Positions 33,120 through 43,007 are shown, counted from the first letter of the stretch. The stretch: 64,000 nt of DNA from Caloramator fervidus (GCF_900108045.1 NZ_FNUK01000003.1:1-64000), one strand, 5' to 3'. The notes: a model not told the origin generated them from the letters alone. Numbers and translations: made by a program.

Positions 33120-34112
33120 ATGACTTTTATAATAAAAAATATTCACATCTTTAATTTATTTTTTGTTTTTATAATTTTAATAATCCTATCAATTAAAATT
33201 AGCAAAGAAATAAGTCTACTTTCACAACTTATAGGAGATAAACTTGGAGGATTTATAAGTTCAACGTCTGGAAATCTTCCTGAACTTTTTATAAGTATAT
33301 TTGCTTTAAAAAGTAATATGATAAATCTTGTAAAAGTTGGTCTTTTGGGTTCAATAATCGGAAATATGCTACTTGTTCTAGGTCTTAGCATACTATTTGG
33401 AGGTATTAAATATAAAGAACAAAAATTCAACAAAATAATAGCAAGAACAAATTTCTCCCTTTTATTCTTAGCATTAAGTAGTTTCATAATAGCTTCTACA
33501 ATATCATATCAAGGAAAATTAGGAAATGAAAAACTATATTTATTTAGCTTTTTAACCGCAACAGTTTTATTACTAACATACATTTTAGGCCTTGTATTTT
33601 CATTGGTAACTCATAAAAATCTATTTTATATTCAATCTGAAGATGATTACAATGAAAATCAAGCAAAACCAAATATTATCTTAATAATAATCCTATTAAT
33701 CAGCATTTATATTTTAAGCGAAATCTTTGTCAATCTTGTTGACAAGATAATTGCAAATTATAAAATTCCTGAAAAGCTTTTAGGAGTTATTATAATGCCT
33801 TTAGTAGGAAATGTATCTGAGTATATAACTGCTATATATACAGCCCTTAAAGATAAAATAAATTTATCCATTGAAATATCAATAGGCTCAAGTATGCAAC
33901 TACTTCTTTTTACGCTTCCTACAATTGTAATAATAGCTTTTATGCTTAAACTACCTTTAACTTTAGTTTATAACTTTTATGAGCTTATCATATTAATTAT
34001 ATCAATAGGTCTGGCATTTTTCGTATTCCAAGACGGAAAAACCTATTGGATTGAAGGAGCTATACTTCTTGCATCATATATAATAATAATATTGAGTTTT
34101 TCATTAATTTAA
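33120..34112 (+). CDS. Ca2+/cation antiporter (CaCA family)
   Basis: About 330 residues with around ten hydrophobic segments and two alpha-repeat motifs, Gly-Asn-Leu-Pro-Glu-Leu with Gly-Ser-Ile-Ile-Gly-Asn, and Gly-Asn-Val-Ser-Glu-Tyr with Ser-Ile-Gly-Ser-Ser. It exports calcium in exchange for H+ or Na+. The ATG at 33120 has GGTGAT upstream and is preferred to the ATG at 33108. Ends at a shared bidirectional terminator. Confidence 0.85.
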   Translation: MTFIIKNIHIFNLFFVFIILIILSIKISKEISLLSQLIGDKLGGFISSTSGNLPELFISIFALKSNMINLVKVGLLGSIIGNMLLVLGLSILFGGIKYKEQKFNKIIARTNFSLLFLALSSFIIASTISYQGKLGNEKLYLFSFLTATVLLLTYILGLVFSLVTHKNLFYIQSEDDYNENQAKPNIILIIILLISIYILSEIFVNLVDKIIANYKIPEKLLGVIIMPLVGNVSEYITAIYTALKDKINLSIEISIGSSMQLLLFTLPTIVIIAFMLKLPLTLVYNFYELIILIISIGLAFFVFQDGKTYWIEGAILLASYIIIILSFSLI

Positions 34113-34113
34113 A

Positions 34114-34135
34114 AAGGCATGGTTGACCATGCCTT
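34114..34135. terminator. Bidirectional terminator between the antiporter and sdaAA
   Basis: Ten-base perfect arms 34114-34123 and 34126-34135 lie between two converging genes, with A-rich sequence on the left and T-rich on the right. Confidence 0.8.
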
Positions 34136-35006
34136 ATTCTCCAAATATTTCTTTCATAAATTTTTGCCCTGTAGGAGTTGCAGCAATTCCTCCTAATGCA
34201 GTTTCTCTAAGTTCAAAAGGTAATGATTTTCCAACTTTATACATAGCATCAACAACTTCATCGAAAGGAATTATACTCTTTATACCAGCTAATGCTAAAT
34301 CTGCAGATGTTAAAGCATTTACGGCTCCTGATGAATTTCTTAAATAACAAGGAGCTTCAACTAAACCAGCAACAGGATCACATACTAATCCTAAAATATT
34401 TTGAATAGCTATAGCTGCTGCATGTAAAGCTTGCTCTGGTGTCCCACCAGCCATTTCAACTACAGCAGCTGCCGCCATTGCTGCTGCAGAACCACACTCA
34501 GCTTGGCAACCACCTTCAGCTCCTGATACTGTAGCATTTTTAGCTATAATTTGTCCAATGCCAGAAGCTGTAAAAAGAGCTTCAACCATTTCATCTTCAT
34601 TTTTATTTAAAACTTCAGCAGCAGTTATGATAACTGCTGGTAAAATTCCTGCAGAACCTGCAGTTGGAGCTGCAACTATTTTGCCCATTGAAGCATTAAC
34701 TTCAGATACTGATAATGCCCTTGCCATAGCTTTATTTATTATATTACCTGAAATAGTCTTTTTATTTTTTACATAATCTTCTACCTTTTTAGCATTTCCT
34801 CCTATAAGTCCACTTATTGAAATAACTTCTTTTTCAAGTCCACGATTTGCTGAATCTATCATAACTTTTAAAACACTTCTCATCTGTTCAAATATTTCTT
34901 TCTTACTTTTTCCTGTTCTTTCACTTTCATAATCTAAAACAACATCACATATTCTTTTGTTTTTTTCTTTTGCAATTTTTATTAAATCGCTTCCTTTTGT
35001 ATACAT
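34134..35006 (-). CDS. sdaAA: L-serine dehydratase, alpha subunit
   Basis: The iron-sulfur serine dehydratase makes pyruvate and ammonia from serine. The 290 residues carry the family cysteines in Gly-Gly-Cys-Gln-Ala-Glu-Cys-Gly and in Leu-Val-Cys-Asp-Pro-Val-Ala-Gly that ligate the [4Fe-4S] cluster. It follows sdaAB by 14 bases. It supplies pyruvate to the amino-acid fermentation. Confidence 0.94.
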   Translation of the reverse strand: MYTKGSDLIKIAKEKNKRICDVVLDYESERTGKSKKEIFEQMRSVLKVMIDSANRGLEKEVISISGLIGGNAKKVEDYVKNKKTISGNIINKAMARALSVSEVNASMGKIVAAPTAGSAGILPAVIITAAEVLNKNEDEMVEALFTASGIGQIIAKNATVSGAEGGCQAECGSAAAMAAAAVVEMAGGTPEQALHAAAIAIQNILGLVCDPVAGLVEAPCYLRNSSGAVNALTSADLALAGIKSIIPFDEVVDAMYKVGKSLPFELRETALGGIAATPTGQKFMKEIFGE

Positions 35007-35020
35007 AAAATTTCCTCCTC

Positions 35021-35686
35021 TTATACTGGATTTATAACTATTACATTAAGCATATCCTTTATATTTCTAATCTTTTCTACCATTTCATCATCAACCTTTG
35101 CATCTAATTCAATAATAGCTGTTGTAATCATTTGTAAATTTCTTGTTACCTTCATATTAGCGATATTAATATCCTTTTCTAATATAAACTTTGAAATATC
35201 TGCTAACATACCCTTTCTATCATTATATTTTGCAATTATAGTAGGATATTCTCCTGTAAACTCTACTTTTTCTCCTTCTATTTCAGTTATTAAAATGTTA
35301 CCTCCACCTATAGATGATCCCATAACCTCAACATTTTTTCCATCCTTTTTATAAAAAACAAATTTTACTGTATTAGGATGTTGATCTCCTAAATCAGTTG
35401 GAATAAAAATTACTTCTATACCTTTTTCTTTTGCTATTTCTAATGAATTTCTAAGCCTTTCATCATCTGGATCCATACCTAATACTCCTGCAACCAAAGC
35501 TCTATCAGTTCCATGTCCTTTATATGTTTTTGCAAAAGAGCCATGTAAATAAAATTCTACTTTGTAAAAATCATCTCCAGCTATCTTGCTTGCAACCTTA
35601 CCTAACCTTGCGGCTCCTGCTGTGTGGGAACTTGATGGTCCTATCATGACTGGTCCTAAAATATCAAAAACTCCATAAAGTTTCAT
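35021..35686 (-). CDS. sdaAB: L-serine dehydratase, beta subunit
   Basis: The 221-residue partner of SdaAA. It has Gly-Pro-Ser-Ser-Ser-His-Thr-Ala-Gly-Ala near residue 17 (substrate loop) and a C-terminal ACT domain (about 148-221) that may sense serine. Between yitT and sdaAA in one operon. Confidence 0.94.
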   Translation of the reverse strand: MKLYGVFDILGPVMIGPSSSHTAGAARLGKVASKIAGDDFYKVEFYLHGSFAKTYKGHGTDRALVAGVLGMDPDDERLRNSLEIAKEKGIEVIFIPTDLGDQHPNTVKFVFYKKDGKNVEVMGSSIGGGNILITEIEGEKVEFTGEYPTIIAKYNDRKGMLADISKFILEKDINIANMKVTRNLQMITTAIIELDAKVDDEMVEKIRNIKDMLNVIVINPV

Positions 35687-35701
35687 TTAAACACCCCTTC
35701 T

Positions 35702-36553
35702 TTAGTAAATATTTTTAAAGCCTTTTCCTTGAACCTCCGCAACATCAATTATAGTCAAAAATGCCCCAGGGTCAATATCAAAAACAATAGTTTTTATCTT
35801 TATAAGCTGATTTAAAGTAATTATACAGTATATCACTTTTTTATTGTGTCCTGTATAAGCACCTTCTCCATATAAAAAAGTAACTCCTCGCCCTAATTCT
35901 TTAAATATTCTTGTGGATATATCTTCTGGTTTATCCGTTACTATCATAATCATTTTCTTCCTGTCAAAACCTTGTAAAACATATTCTAAAACTCTAGAAG
36001 ATATAAACATAGAAATTAATGTGTATAAACCAGCTTCTAAGCTACTTATAATGCTTCCTAACAACACCACAAACAAGTTTATAATAAAAGATACAGTAGA
36101 AATATTAACTCCTAATCTTTTCTTTAAAGCTACCGCAACTATGTCAATTCCACCCATTGAGCCTTTATTTTTCAAAACAATTCCTAACCCTATTCCATTT
36201 AATACACCTCCATATATGGAGGATAATAAAATATCCTTAATATTTAAGGCACTTGTTAAATCTTTAGTTAAAATCAAAAAAAAGGACAGGAGTAAAACTC
36301 CTACTACACTGAAAAAAATAAAATCATACTCTAACTCTTTAATTCCATACAAAAAAATTGGAATATTAAATAATAATACTAAGTAACCAGAAGGAATACC
36401 AGTTAAATACTGAGTTATTATAGCTAAACCTGAAACTCCTCCGCTTAAAAGTTTATGCGGAACTATAAAAGCATTTATTCCAACAGCTGAAATAAAACAT
36501 CCAAGTAAAATAAAAATTAATCTCTTAAAAGACCTTCGTATATCAAATTTCAT
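35702..36553 (-). CDS. YitT family membrane protein
   Basis: A 283-residue protein with five to six N-terminal membrane segments and a cytoplasmic DUF2179 domain (Asp-Pro-Gly-Ala-Phe-Leu and Thr-Gly-His motifs). The Met at 36553 (Met-Lys-Phe-Asp-Ile) is preferred to one 42 bases earlier, which would overlap the upstream kinase. Function is not known. A transporter-like role is possible and the serine dehydratase neighbourhood hints at an amino acid link. Confidence 0.85.
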   Translation of the reverse strand: MKFDIRRSFKRLIFILLGCFISAVGINAFIVPHKLLSGGVSGLAIITQYLTGIPSGYLVLLFNIPIFLYGIKELEYDFIFFSVVGVLLLSFFLILTKDLTSALNIKDILLSSIYGGVLNGIGLGIVLKNKGSMGGIDIVAVALKKRLGVNISTVSFIINLFVVLLGSIISSLEAGLYTLISMFISSRVLEYVLQGFDRKKMIMIVTDKPEDISTRIFKELGRGVTFLYGEGAYTGHNKKVIYCIITLNQLIKIKTIVFDIDPGAFLTIIDVAEVQGKGFKNIY

Positions 36554-36572
36554 CAAATTCCCCCTATTATAA

Positions 36573-38195
36573 TTATTCAAAGCAGCTTCCGCCAATAAAT
36601 TCCCTTATGATAGAATTTTTAGGAATTAACTCCTCTATATCTCCATTTGCTTCAAGGAAATATTCTAAAAACATCAATAGTCTATATGCTTCTAAATATG
36701 CTGGACTTTCCTTTGGAATCTTTTTTAAATGCTCATAAGCATATTTTTTTAATATACACATTTCATAGGCTAAAGTAGAATTAAACATTACATCAGCCTC
36801 TTCTTGATAAGGGAAAATATAAATTTCTTCACCAGATCTTACTTTTGGCCAAGATATTATAGTGTCTTCAGGACTCTTTCCTCTATATTTTGCATCCCTT
36901 ACAATTCTTCTTAAAAGCCTTACATCTGTTGTAGGTATTCTATTATGATCATCTAAATTTAATTGAGTTAACGCACTAATATATATTTTAAACTTATTTT
37001 CCCTAGGAATTGATTTTGTTAACAATTCATTAAGGCCATGAATTCCTTCTATAATTAATATAGTTTCATCATCCATTTTAAGCTTTTTACCTGAATTTAC
37101 TCTTTTGCCAGAAATAAAATCATATCTTGGTAGCTCAATTTCTTTTCCTTCTAAAAGCATGTGTAAGTGCTTGTTAAATAATTCTATATCTAAAGCATAA
37201 ATAGATTCAAAATCATATTCACCATTTTCATCCTTTGGAGTATCTTCTCTGTTTACAAAATAATCATCCAATGAAATAGGATATGGCTTAAATCCATGTA
37301 TCCTAAGCTGTATAGAAAGTCTTTTTGAAAAAGTAGTCTTTCCTGACGAAGAAGGTCCTGCTATTAAAACGATTTTTATTTTATCCCTATTTTCATAAAT
37401 CATATCTGCAATATAAGCAAGCTTTTTTTCATGTAAAGCTTCCGAAACTAAAACTATATCCTTTATTTCTCCATTAAAAACTTTTTCATTTAAAGCTCCT
37501 ACATCTGCAACATCTAAAATCTTTGCCCACTCCTCAGTTTCTCTAAATATCTTAGAGAGCTTTGGAACATCTTTAAACTCAAAAATTTTATCTGGACTTT
37601 TTTCATTAGGATAAGTTATTAAAATCCCTGGTTCATATAAGATTAAATCAAAAAGTTTTAAATACCCTGTAGAAGGAACTAAAGGACCATAAAAGAAATC
37701 ATATAAGTTTTCACACTTTCTAAGCTCAACAAAATCCTTATTTATAAATTTAAAAAGTCTTATTTTATCCTTCATATTTAACTTTTCAAATATCTTTATC
37801 CCCTCATCCTTTTTTACTTTTATTTTTTCAAAGGGTATATCCTTATCTACTAATTGTTTCATCCTTGATTTTATTTTATTTACAATTTCATTATCCAATT
37901 TTTTATCCATGTGAATTTCACAATACAAAGCCTTATTAAGGGAATGTTCAATAGTAACTCGTGCATTAGGAAATAAATCATAAACAGCTTTAATCAAAAG
38001 AAAACTTAAACTTCTTACATAAGTTCTAACTCCTGCAGTCTCTTTTAAAGTTACCGGCCTTATAATTGAATCTTTACAAACAAATTCGCTTAATTCAGTA
38101 TAACTTCCATTAACAACTGCTAATGGAATAATCTCTTTTTTAAGTTCTTCTTTTAATATATCCTCTAATTTTCTCTTTTGAAAGTTCTCTGTCAT
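36573..38195 (-). CDS. Uridine kinase-like nucleoside kinase with N-terminal TGS/ThrRS-like region
   Basis: About 540 residues. The N-terminal region (about 1-230) resembles the TGS and second additional domain of threonyl-tRNA synthetase. The C-terminal phosphoribulokinase/uridine kinase domain has Gly-Pro-Ser-Ser-Ser-Gly-Lys-Thr-Thr (P-loop, about 280) and Asp-Asp-Tyr-Phe downstream. Substrate unproven. The ATG at 38195 has GGAGGTG upstream and is preferred over one 15 bases earlier. Confidence 0.85.
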   Translation of the reverse strand: MTENFQKRKLEDILKEELKKEIIPLAVVNGSYTELSEFVCKDSIIRPVTLKETAGVRTYVRSLSFLLIKAVYDLFPNARVTIEHSLNKALYCEIHMDKKLDNEIVNKIKSRMKQLVDKDIPFEKIKVKKDEGIKIFEKLNMKDKIRLFKFINKDFVELRKCENLYDFFYGPLVPSTGYLKLFDLILYEPGILITYPNEKSPDKIFEFKDVPKLSKIFRETEEWAKILDVADVGALNEKVFNGEIKDIVLVSEALHEKKLAYIADMIYENRDKIKIVLIAGPSSSGKTTFSKRLSIQLRIHGFKPYPISLDDYFVNREDTPKDENGEYDFESIYALDIELFNKHLHMLLEGKEIELPRYDFISGKRVNSGKKLKMDDETILIIEGIHGLNELLTKSIPRENKFKIYISALTQLNLDDHNRIPTTDVRLLRRIVRDAKYRGKSPEDTIISWPKVRSGEEIYIFPYQEEADVMFNSTLAYEMCILKKYAYEHLKKIPKESPAYLEAYRLLMFLEYFLEANGDIEELIPKNSIIREFIGGSCFE

Positions 38196-38242
38196 TATAT
38201 TCACCTCCACAGTTTTGCGTGTAATATTATTATATTCAACTC

Positions 38243-39706
38243 TTAAAGTATTGTTTCTAAATAATTCTTACAGCTTGTTAATCTTTTTAAAGTAGATTCT
38301 TTGCCTATTATTTCAAATGTATCAAAAAGTGGAGGTGAAATTTTAGATCCAGTTTCTGCAATCCTCAACAACATAAACAAAATCTTTGTTTTAACACCTA
38401 TTCTATCACAAAAAGCCCTCATCACCTTCTCAAGCTCTTGAGCATTCCATTCGTTTTGAACCTCTAGTTCTTTTATAGATTCATCCAGTAGATAAATCAT
38501 TTCTTTTAAATCAACTTTAACATTTTCCATTATTAAATTAGCATCATATTCAGGCTCCTTAAAAAACATTTTAAAAGAATCTTTAACTTCATCTAATCTC
38601 TTTAATCTTTCTTGTTCAACTTTTATTATTTTAACTAATTTATTATAATTTTCCTCATTTTCAACAAAATAGTCAGTTGTTCTTAAAAATGGAAGAACAA
38701 GCAAAACAAGTTCTTCAACGCTTTTTTTTCTTATATATACCCCATTAAACCAATCTAACTTTTTAAAATCAAATACTATATTGGAATTGTTAATTCTTTC
38801 AAAAGAAAACTTATCTATCATATCCTCTATAGACAATATTTCTTCCCCATCTTTAGGATTCCATCCTAAAAGTGCAATAAAATTCAAAACTGCTTCTTTT
38901 AAATACCCCATGTCCCTGTATTCACCTATGAATAAAGCTCCATCTCTTTTTGAAATTTTTGATTTATCTTCATTTAAAAGAAGTGGAAGATGAACATACT
39001 CAGGTATTTCGCAGCCTAATGCCTCTAAAATTAAAACCTGTAAAAAGGTATTTGGTATATGTTCTTGACTTCTTAAAACATGGGATATCCTCATCTGCCA
39101 GTCATCTATCGCCGTTGCAAAATTATAAGTTGGCAGTCCATCTGATTTTCTAATTACAAAATCCCCTATAAGACTTCCATCCCATTGTAACCTTCCCCTT
39201 ACTCCATCATTAAAAGTTATAATTCTATCTGGAACTTTAAACCTTACAACTGGTTTTAAACCCTTATTTAATTTTTTATTTACTTCCTCCTTTGATAAAC
39301 TTCTGCATTTTCCTGAATATTTTGGAGCTTTTTTATTAGCTATTTGTTCCTTTCTTTCTTTTTCTAGATCTTCCTCTGAACAAAAACAATAATATGCATA
39401 TCCTTTTTCTATTAAATAATCAACATACTTTTGATAAATATCTAATCTTTCAGATTGCCTATAAGGGCCATAAGGACCTCCTATATCTGGACCTTCATCC
39501 CAATATAAACCTAACCACTTTAATCCTTCATATATACCCTCTTCTGCTTCTTTGCTATTTCTTTTAAAGTCTGTATCATCTATCCTTAAAATAAATTTTC
39601 CCTCGTTTTGTTTTGCAAATATATAATTATATAAGGCATTTCTGGCGGTCCCAACATGGAAATTTCCTGTAGGACTTGGAGCTATTCTAACTCTTACTTC
39701 CTTCAT
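38243..39706 (-). CDS. gltX: Glutamyl-tRNA synthetase
   Basis: A class I synthetase of 487 residues. It has the HIGH-type motif as Pro-Thr-Gly-Asn-Phe-His-Val-Gly-Thr-Ala-Arg (about 11-21) and the KMSKS-type motif Lys-Ile-Ser-Lys-Arg (about 250). The zinc-like Cys cluster is Cys-Phe-Cys with Cys-Arg. The protein may be the non-discriminating type, which cannot be told from the sequence alone. Follows the SMI1/TPR gene by 16 bases. Confidence 0.94.
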   Translation of the reverse strand: MKEVRVRIAPSPTGNFHVGTARNALYNYIFAKQNEGKFILRIDDTDFKRNSKEAEEGIYEGLKWLGLYWDEGPDIGGPYGPYRQSERLDIYQKYVDYLIEKGYAYYCFCSEEDLEKERKEQIANKKAPKYSGKCRSLSKEEVNKKLNKGLKPVVRFKVPDRIITFNDGVRGRLQWDGSLIGDFVIRKSDGLPTYNFATAIDDWQMRISHVLRSQEHIPNTFLQVLILEALGCEIPEYVHLPLLLNEDKSKISKRDGALFIGEYRDMGYLKEAVLNFIALLGWNPKDGEEILSIEDMIDKFSFERINNSNIVFDFKKLDWFNGVYIRKKSVEELVLLVLPFLRTTDYFVENEENYNKLVKIIKVEQERLKRLDEVKDSFKMFFKEPEYDANLIMENVKVDLKEMIYLLDESIKELEVQNEWNAQELEKVMRAFCDRIGVKTKILFMLLRIAETGSKISPPLFDTFEIIGKESTLKRLTSCKNYLETIL

Positions 39707-39722
39707 AGGTATCCCTTCCTTG

Positions 39723-40736
39723 CTAAAAATATTTTAGGTCATTTTCAATAATTTTAGATAAATATAATAATCCTCCCTGTAATGAATCTTTATGTGCACT
39801 TTTTAAAGTTTCTTTTATTATATCCTTATCCTCTGTGCAATATAAAACATTGTTATATTCTATCATGGCTTTTTCATATTCGCCTTGTTTTGAATATTTT
39901 CTTGCAAGATAAAGCCTATATTCTGCATCATAAGGATCTTTAAATTCATCTTCAAGGTATAATAACATTTCTCTATGAACATCCTCAGGAATTTCTATGT
40001 AATCCTCTTCCCAATAACTAAAACCAGTTAAATCTAAAGATGTATTTAATCCTTTTTTGAAATAATCTTTAAAATCATTTCCTTTTAACAAATAATATTG
40101 GCCTAAAATATAATAAGGAGCTGTATAATATGGGAAAATGTCTATTACTTTTTCTAGATAAAGCTTAGCTTCTTTTGTATTTTCATTGATGTAATATCTT
40201 CCTAAATAACATAAACTTTGAATAGATTTTTCATCATACTCTATCATAAACTTATGATAATCAACTTCATTTTGAACTTGCTTAATCTTTTCTACATTAA
40301 ATCCATATTCTTTACTTAATATATTTACCCGGCTTAATATTTCTTCAGAAGTAATTCCATAATCAAAATCATCCTGAATTAAATTTACAGACATTATATC
40401 ATCTAAAGCACATTTATACATAAAAGATATAAAATCAGATGCAAGGATTATAAAATTTCTTGTTTCATGAAGCCAAATTCCAACAAAGTAATCCTCCACT
40501 TTAGGACCATATTTATAAAAACAATAATAATCTCCATTTCCTACATCCCCAAAGGGGAATAAATGAAAATTCATTTTTCCAGGAATTCTTAATAAATTAT
40601 TTACCATGTTTTCTACATACTCAAACCTACAACTTCCAAATTGAACGTCTCCCCCAAATTTTTTGATAAATCGCTTAAAATCATTTGGTAAAAAATATCC
40701 ATATTTCATTTCAAATTTCTCTAATCTTGTCTTCAT
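39723..40736 (-). CDS. SMI1/KNR4 (SUKH) domain protein with TPR-like repeats
   Basis: A 337-residue protein. Residues 5-130 match a SUKH fold (Leu-Pro-Asn-Asp-Phe-Lys-Arg-Phe-Ile, Phe-Pro-Phe-Gly-Asp-Val-Gly-Asn-Gly-Asp-Tyr-Tyr-Cys). The second half has repeated alpha-hairpins of TPR type (about 175-335). SUKH proteins serve as immunity or regulatory binders. No toxin gene is adjacent, and it heads the operon with gltX. Function is unknown. Confidence 0.75.
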   Translation of the reverse strand: MKTRLEKFEMKYGYFLPNDFKRFIKKFGGDVQFGSCRFEYVENMVNNLLRIPGKMNFHLFPFGDVGNGDYYCFYKYGPKVEDYFVGIWLHETRNFIILASDFISFMYKCALDDIMSVNLIQDDFDYGITSEEILSRVNILSKEYGFNVEKIKQVQNEVDYHKFMIEYDEKSIQSLCYLGRYYINENTKEAKLYLEKVIDIFPYYTAPYYILGQYYLLKGNDFKDYFKKGLNTSLDLTGFSYWEEDYIEIPEDVHREMLLYLEDEFKDPYDAEYRLYLARKYSKQGEYEKAMIEYNNVLYCTEDKDIIKETLKSAHKDSLQGGLLYLSKIIENDLKYF

Positions 40737-40769
40737 ACTTCTATCCCTTTCTAAAAAATATCTAAGAAA

Positions 40770-40798
40770 ATTATAAACCTTATTAAATTATTACTCAA
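40770..40798 (-). promoter_or_regulatory. Promoter of the SMI1/TPR-gltX-sda operon
   Basis: On the minus strand a -35 TTGAGT and a perfect -10 TATAAT are 17 bases apart, 34 bases before the first gene. No terminator lies within the six genes, supporting one transcript to 34134. Confidence 0.6.
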
Positions 40799-40846
40799 GT
40801 AATTAAAAATTAATTATCTTCAAATAATAAAAATGAGGTGAAGTAT

Positions 40847-41512
40847 ATGATAGTTTTTATAAGAACAATAATACTATACATATTTGTAGTAACTGTAATG
40901 AGAATAATGGGAAAAAGACAAATAGGTGAATTACAACCCTTTGAACTTGTTATTGCTATTATGCTATCTGAGCTTGCTGCTATACCAATGCAAGAACCTG
41001 GAGTTCCTCTTATAAATGGTATAATACCAATATTAACATTAATGATCCTTGAAGTTACAATATCATATCTATCATTAAAATTTCAATTTATAAGAAAAAT
41101 AGTGTGTGGGGAACCAAGCATACTGATTAAAGATGGAAAAGTTCTTGAAGAAGAACTTAGAAGACAAAGATTTAATCTAGATGACCTATTTGAAGAGCTT
41201 AGGCTTCTTAATTACTTTAACATAAACGACATCCAATATGCCATACTTGAAACAAATGGAAAACTCAGTATAATTCCAAAGCCAGACAAAGCTCCACTAA
41301 CTAAAAAAGACCTTAATATTGTATCTCCTCCTGAAAAATTACCTATTAGTTTAATACTTGATGGAAAACTACAAAAAAAGAACCTAGAAATATCAGGTTA
41401 TGATGAAAATTGGCTAAAACAACAACTTAAATTAAATAACATAGAAAAATACGAAGACGTTTTTATAGCTATGCTTGATACAAAAGGACAATTATTTATA
41501 CAAAGGAGATGA
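40847..41512 (+). CDS. DUF421 (YetF-like) membrane protein
   Basis: About 221 residues with three N-terminal membrane segments and a cytoplasmic domain holding Gly-Lys-Arg-Gln-Ile-Gly-Glu-Leu and Arg-Gln-Arg-Phe-Asn-Leu-Asp-Asp-Leu. Roles in sporulation membrane or stress are proposed for the family. The ATG at 40847 behind GAGGTGAA is chosen. The stop abuts the TTG start of a DUF4363 gene. Confidence 0.87.
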   Translation: MIVFIRTIILYIFVVTVMRIMGKRQIGELQPFELVIAIMLSELAAIPMQEPGVPLINGIIPILTLMILEVTISYLSLKFQFIRKIVCGEPSILIKDGKVLEEELRRQRFNLDDLFEELRLLNYFNINDIQYAILETNGKLSIIPKPDKAPLTKKDLNIVSPPEKLPISLILDGKLQKKNLEISGYDENWLKQQLKLNNIEKYEDVFIAMLDTKGQLFIQRR

Positions 41513-41516
41513 TATA

Positions 41517-41909
41517 TTGAATAGCGGAAAATTAGTTCTTGTAATTAACTTCTTAACATTAATCTTAATAATACTAACTGGAATTTTTGAAATAAATCTA
41601 TTTGAAAAAGATACTAAAATTTTTGTAGAAAACTTAACAAAAACCAAAAAAGCAGTTGAAAGTACAAACTGGCAAGATGCATATGAAAACATAAAAGAAT
41701 TAAATAAAAACTGGGAATCTAAAAAACAAATGTGGGCCGTTTTTATAAATCATAATGAGATAGATAATATAACTATGTATTTAAGACAAAGCATGGAATT
41801 TATAAAACATCAAGATAAAACTCAAGCTATGGCTAGTTTAGCAATATTAGAACATTATTTAATCCATATTTCCGAAATTGAAAAATTAAAAATTGAAAAT
41901 ATTATATAA
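41517..41909 (+). CDS. DUF4363 protein
   Basis: About 130 residues with an N-terminal membrane segment and a helical extracytoplasmic part. The start is a TTG at 41517 behind AAAGGAGATGAT, four bases after the DUF421 stop. Pairing of DUF421 and DUF4363 is common in Clostridia. Function is unknown. Confidence 0.75.
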   Translation: MNSGKLVLVINFLTLILIILTGIFEINLFEKDTKIFVENLTKTKKAVESTNWQDAYENIKELNKNWESKKQMWAVFINHNEIDNITMYLRQSMEFIKHQDKTQAMASLAILEHYLIHISEIEKLKIENII

Positions 41910-41968
41910 CTAAACTTGAATTTCCTTCAAAATAGTATATAATTAAACTAGACATAAAATGTCCATGC

Positions 41969-41985
41969 GGGACTTAATTTGTCCC
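41969..41985 (+). other. Small inverted repeat upstream of fba
   Basis: A GGGAC/GTCCC stem with a seven-base AT loop lies between DUF4363 and fba. The sequence after it is AT-rich, so it may weakly end the upstream transcript. Part of a regulatory site for fba is the alternative. Confidence 0.3.
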
Positions 41986-42014
41986 TAATTTTAGTATACT
42001 TTTTTTGTTTTTTG

Positions 42015-42023
42015 TGTTATAAT
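42015..42023 (+). promoter_or_regulatory. Extended -10 promoter element of fba
   Basis: TGTTATAAT is a perfect extended -10 box, 55 bases before the fba start. A recognisable -35 is absent, as extended -10 promoters allow. Confidence 0.6.
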
Positions 42024-42077
42024 TTATATGTAAGTAATATAATTATAGTATAACACAAATGTTAAGGAGGATTTACT

Positions 42078-43007
42078 ATGCCACTTGTTACAACTAAAGA
42101 AATGTTTAAAAAGGCTTATGAAGGTGGTTACGCAATAGGAGCATTTAACATCAACAACATGGAAATAATTCAAGGTATTATCGAAGCTGCAAAAGAAGAA
42201 AAAGCTCCAGTAATTTTACAAGTTTCAGCAAGTGCACTAAAATATGCAAATCCTAAATATCTTGTTAAAATGGTTGAAGCAGCAGTAGAGGATTCTGGCC
42301 TTCCAATTGCTCTACACTTAGACCATGGCGAAAATTTTGAAATATGCAAAACATGTATTGACCTTGGATTTACATCTGTTATGATCGATGCATCTAAATA
42401 TCCTTTAGAAGAAAACATAAGAATCACAAGAGAAGTTGTTGAATATGCCCATTCAAAAGGAGTTGTAGTTGAAGCTGAACTTGGAAAACTTGCTGGAATA
42501 GAAGATGAAGTTAAAGTTTCAGCAAGAGAAGCTACCTTTACAGATCCTGATGAAGCCTATGAATTCGTTCAAAAAACAGGAGTAGATTCACTAGCTGTAG
42601 CAATAGGAACAAGCCATGGAGCTTATAAATTTAAAGGAGAAGCAAAACTTGATTTTGAAAGATTAGAAGCTATTCAAAAGAAACTTCCTGGATTCCCATT
42701 AGTGTTACATGGAGCATCTTCAGTAATGCCAGAATTTGTTGAAAAATGTAATAAATATGGTGGAAAGCTTCAAGGAGCTCAAGGGATTCCTGTTGATATG
42801 TTAAGAAAAGCAGCTTCTATGGGAATTTGTAAAATAAACATGGATACAGATTTAAGACTTGCTATGACTGCTACAATTCGTGAAGTGCTTGCAACAAAAC
42901 CTGAAGAAATAGATCCTAGAAAATACTTAGGTGCAGCAAGAGAAGCTATAAAACTCGTAGTTAAAGATAAAATCAGAAATGTATTAGGCTGCAGCAATAC
43001 AATATAA
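42078..43007 (+). CDS. fba: Class II fructose-1,6-bisphosphate aldolase
   Basis: Glycolytic aldolase with a zinc site. The 309 residues hold Leu-His-Leu-Asp-His-Gly (zinc His and catalytic Asp, about residue 80-84), Glu-Ala-Glu-Leu-Gly, and Leu-His-Gly-Ala-Ser-Ser with a second zinc His. A strong AAGGAGG site precedes it. Single-gene transcript ending at a clear terminator. Confidence 0.96.
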   Translation: MPLVTTKEMFKKAYEGGYAIGAFNINNMEIIQGIIEAAKEEKAPVILQVSASALKYANPKYLVKMVEAAVEDSGLPIALHLDHGENFEICKTCIDLGFTSVMIDASKYPLEENIRITREVVEYAHSKGVVVEAELGKLAGIEDEVKVSAREATFTDPDEAYEFVQKTGVDSLAVAIGTSHGAYKFKGEAKLDFERLEAIQKKLPGFPLVLHGASSVMPEFVEKCNKYGGKLQGAQGIPVDMLRKAASMGICKINMDTDLRLAMTATIREVLATKPEEIDPRKYLGAAREAIKLVVKDKIRNVLGCSNTI

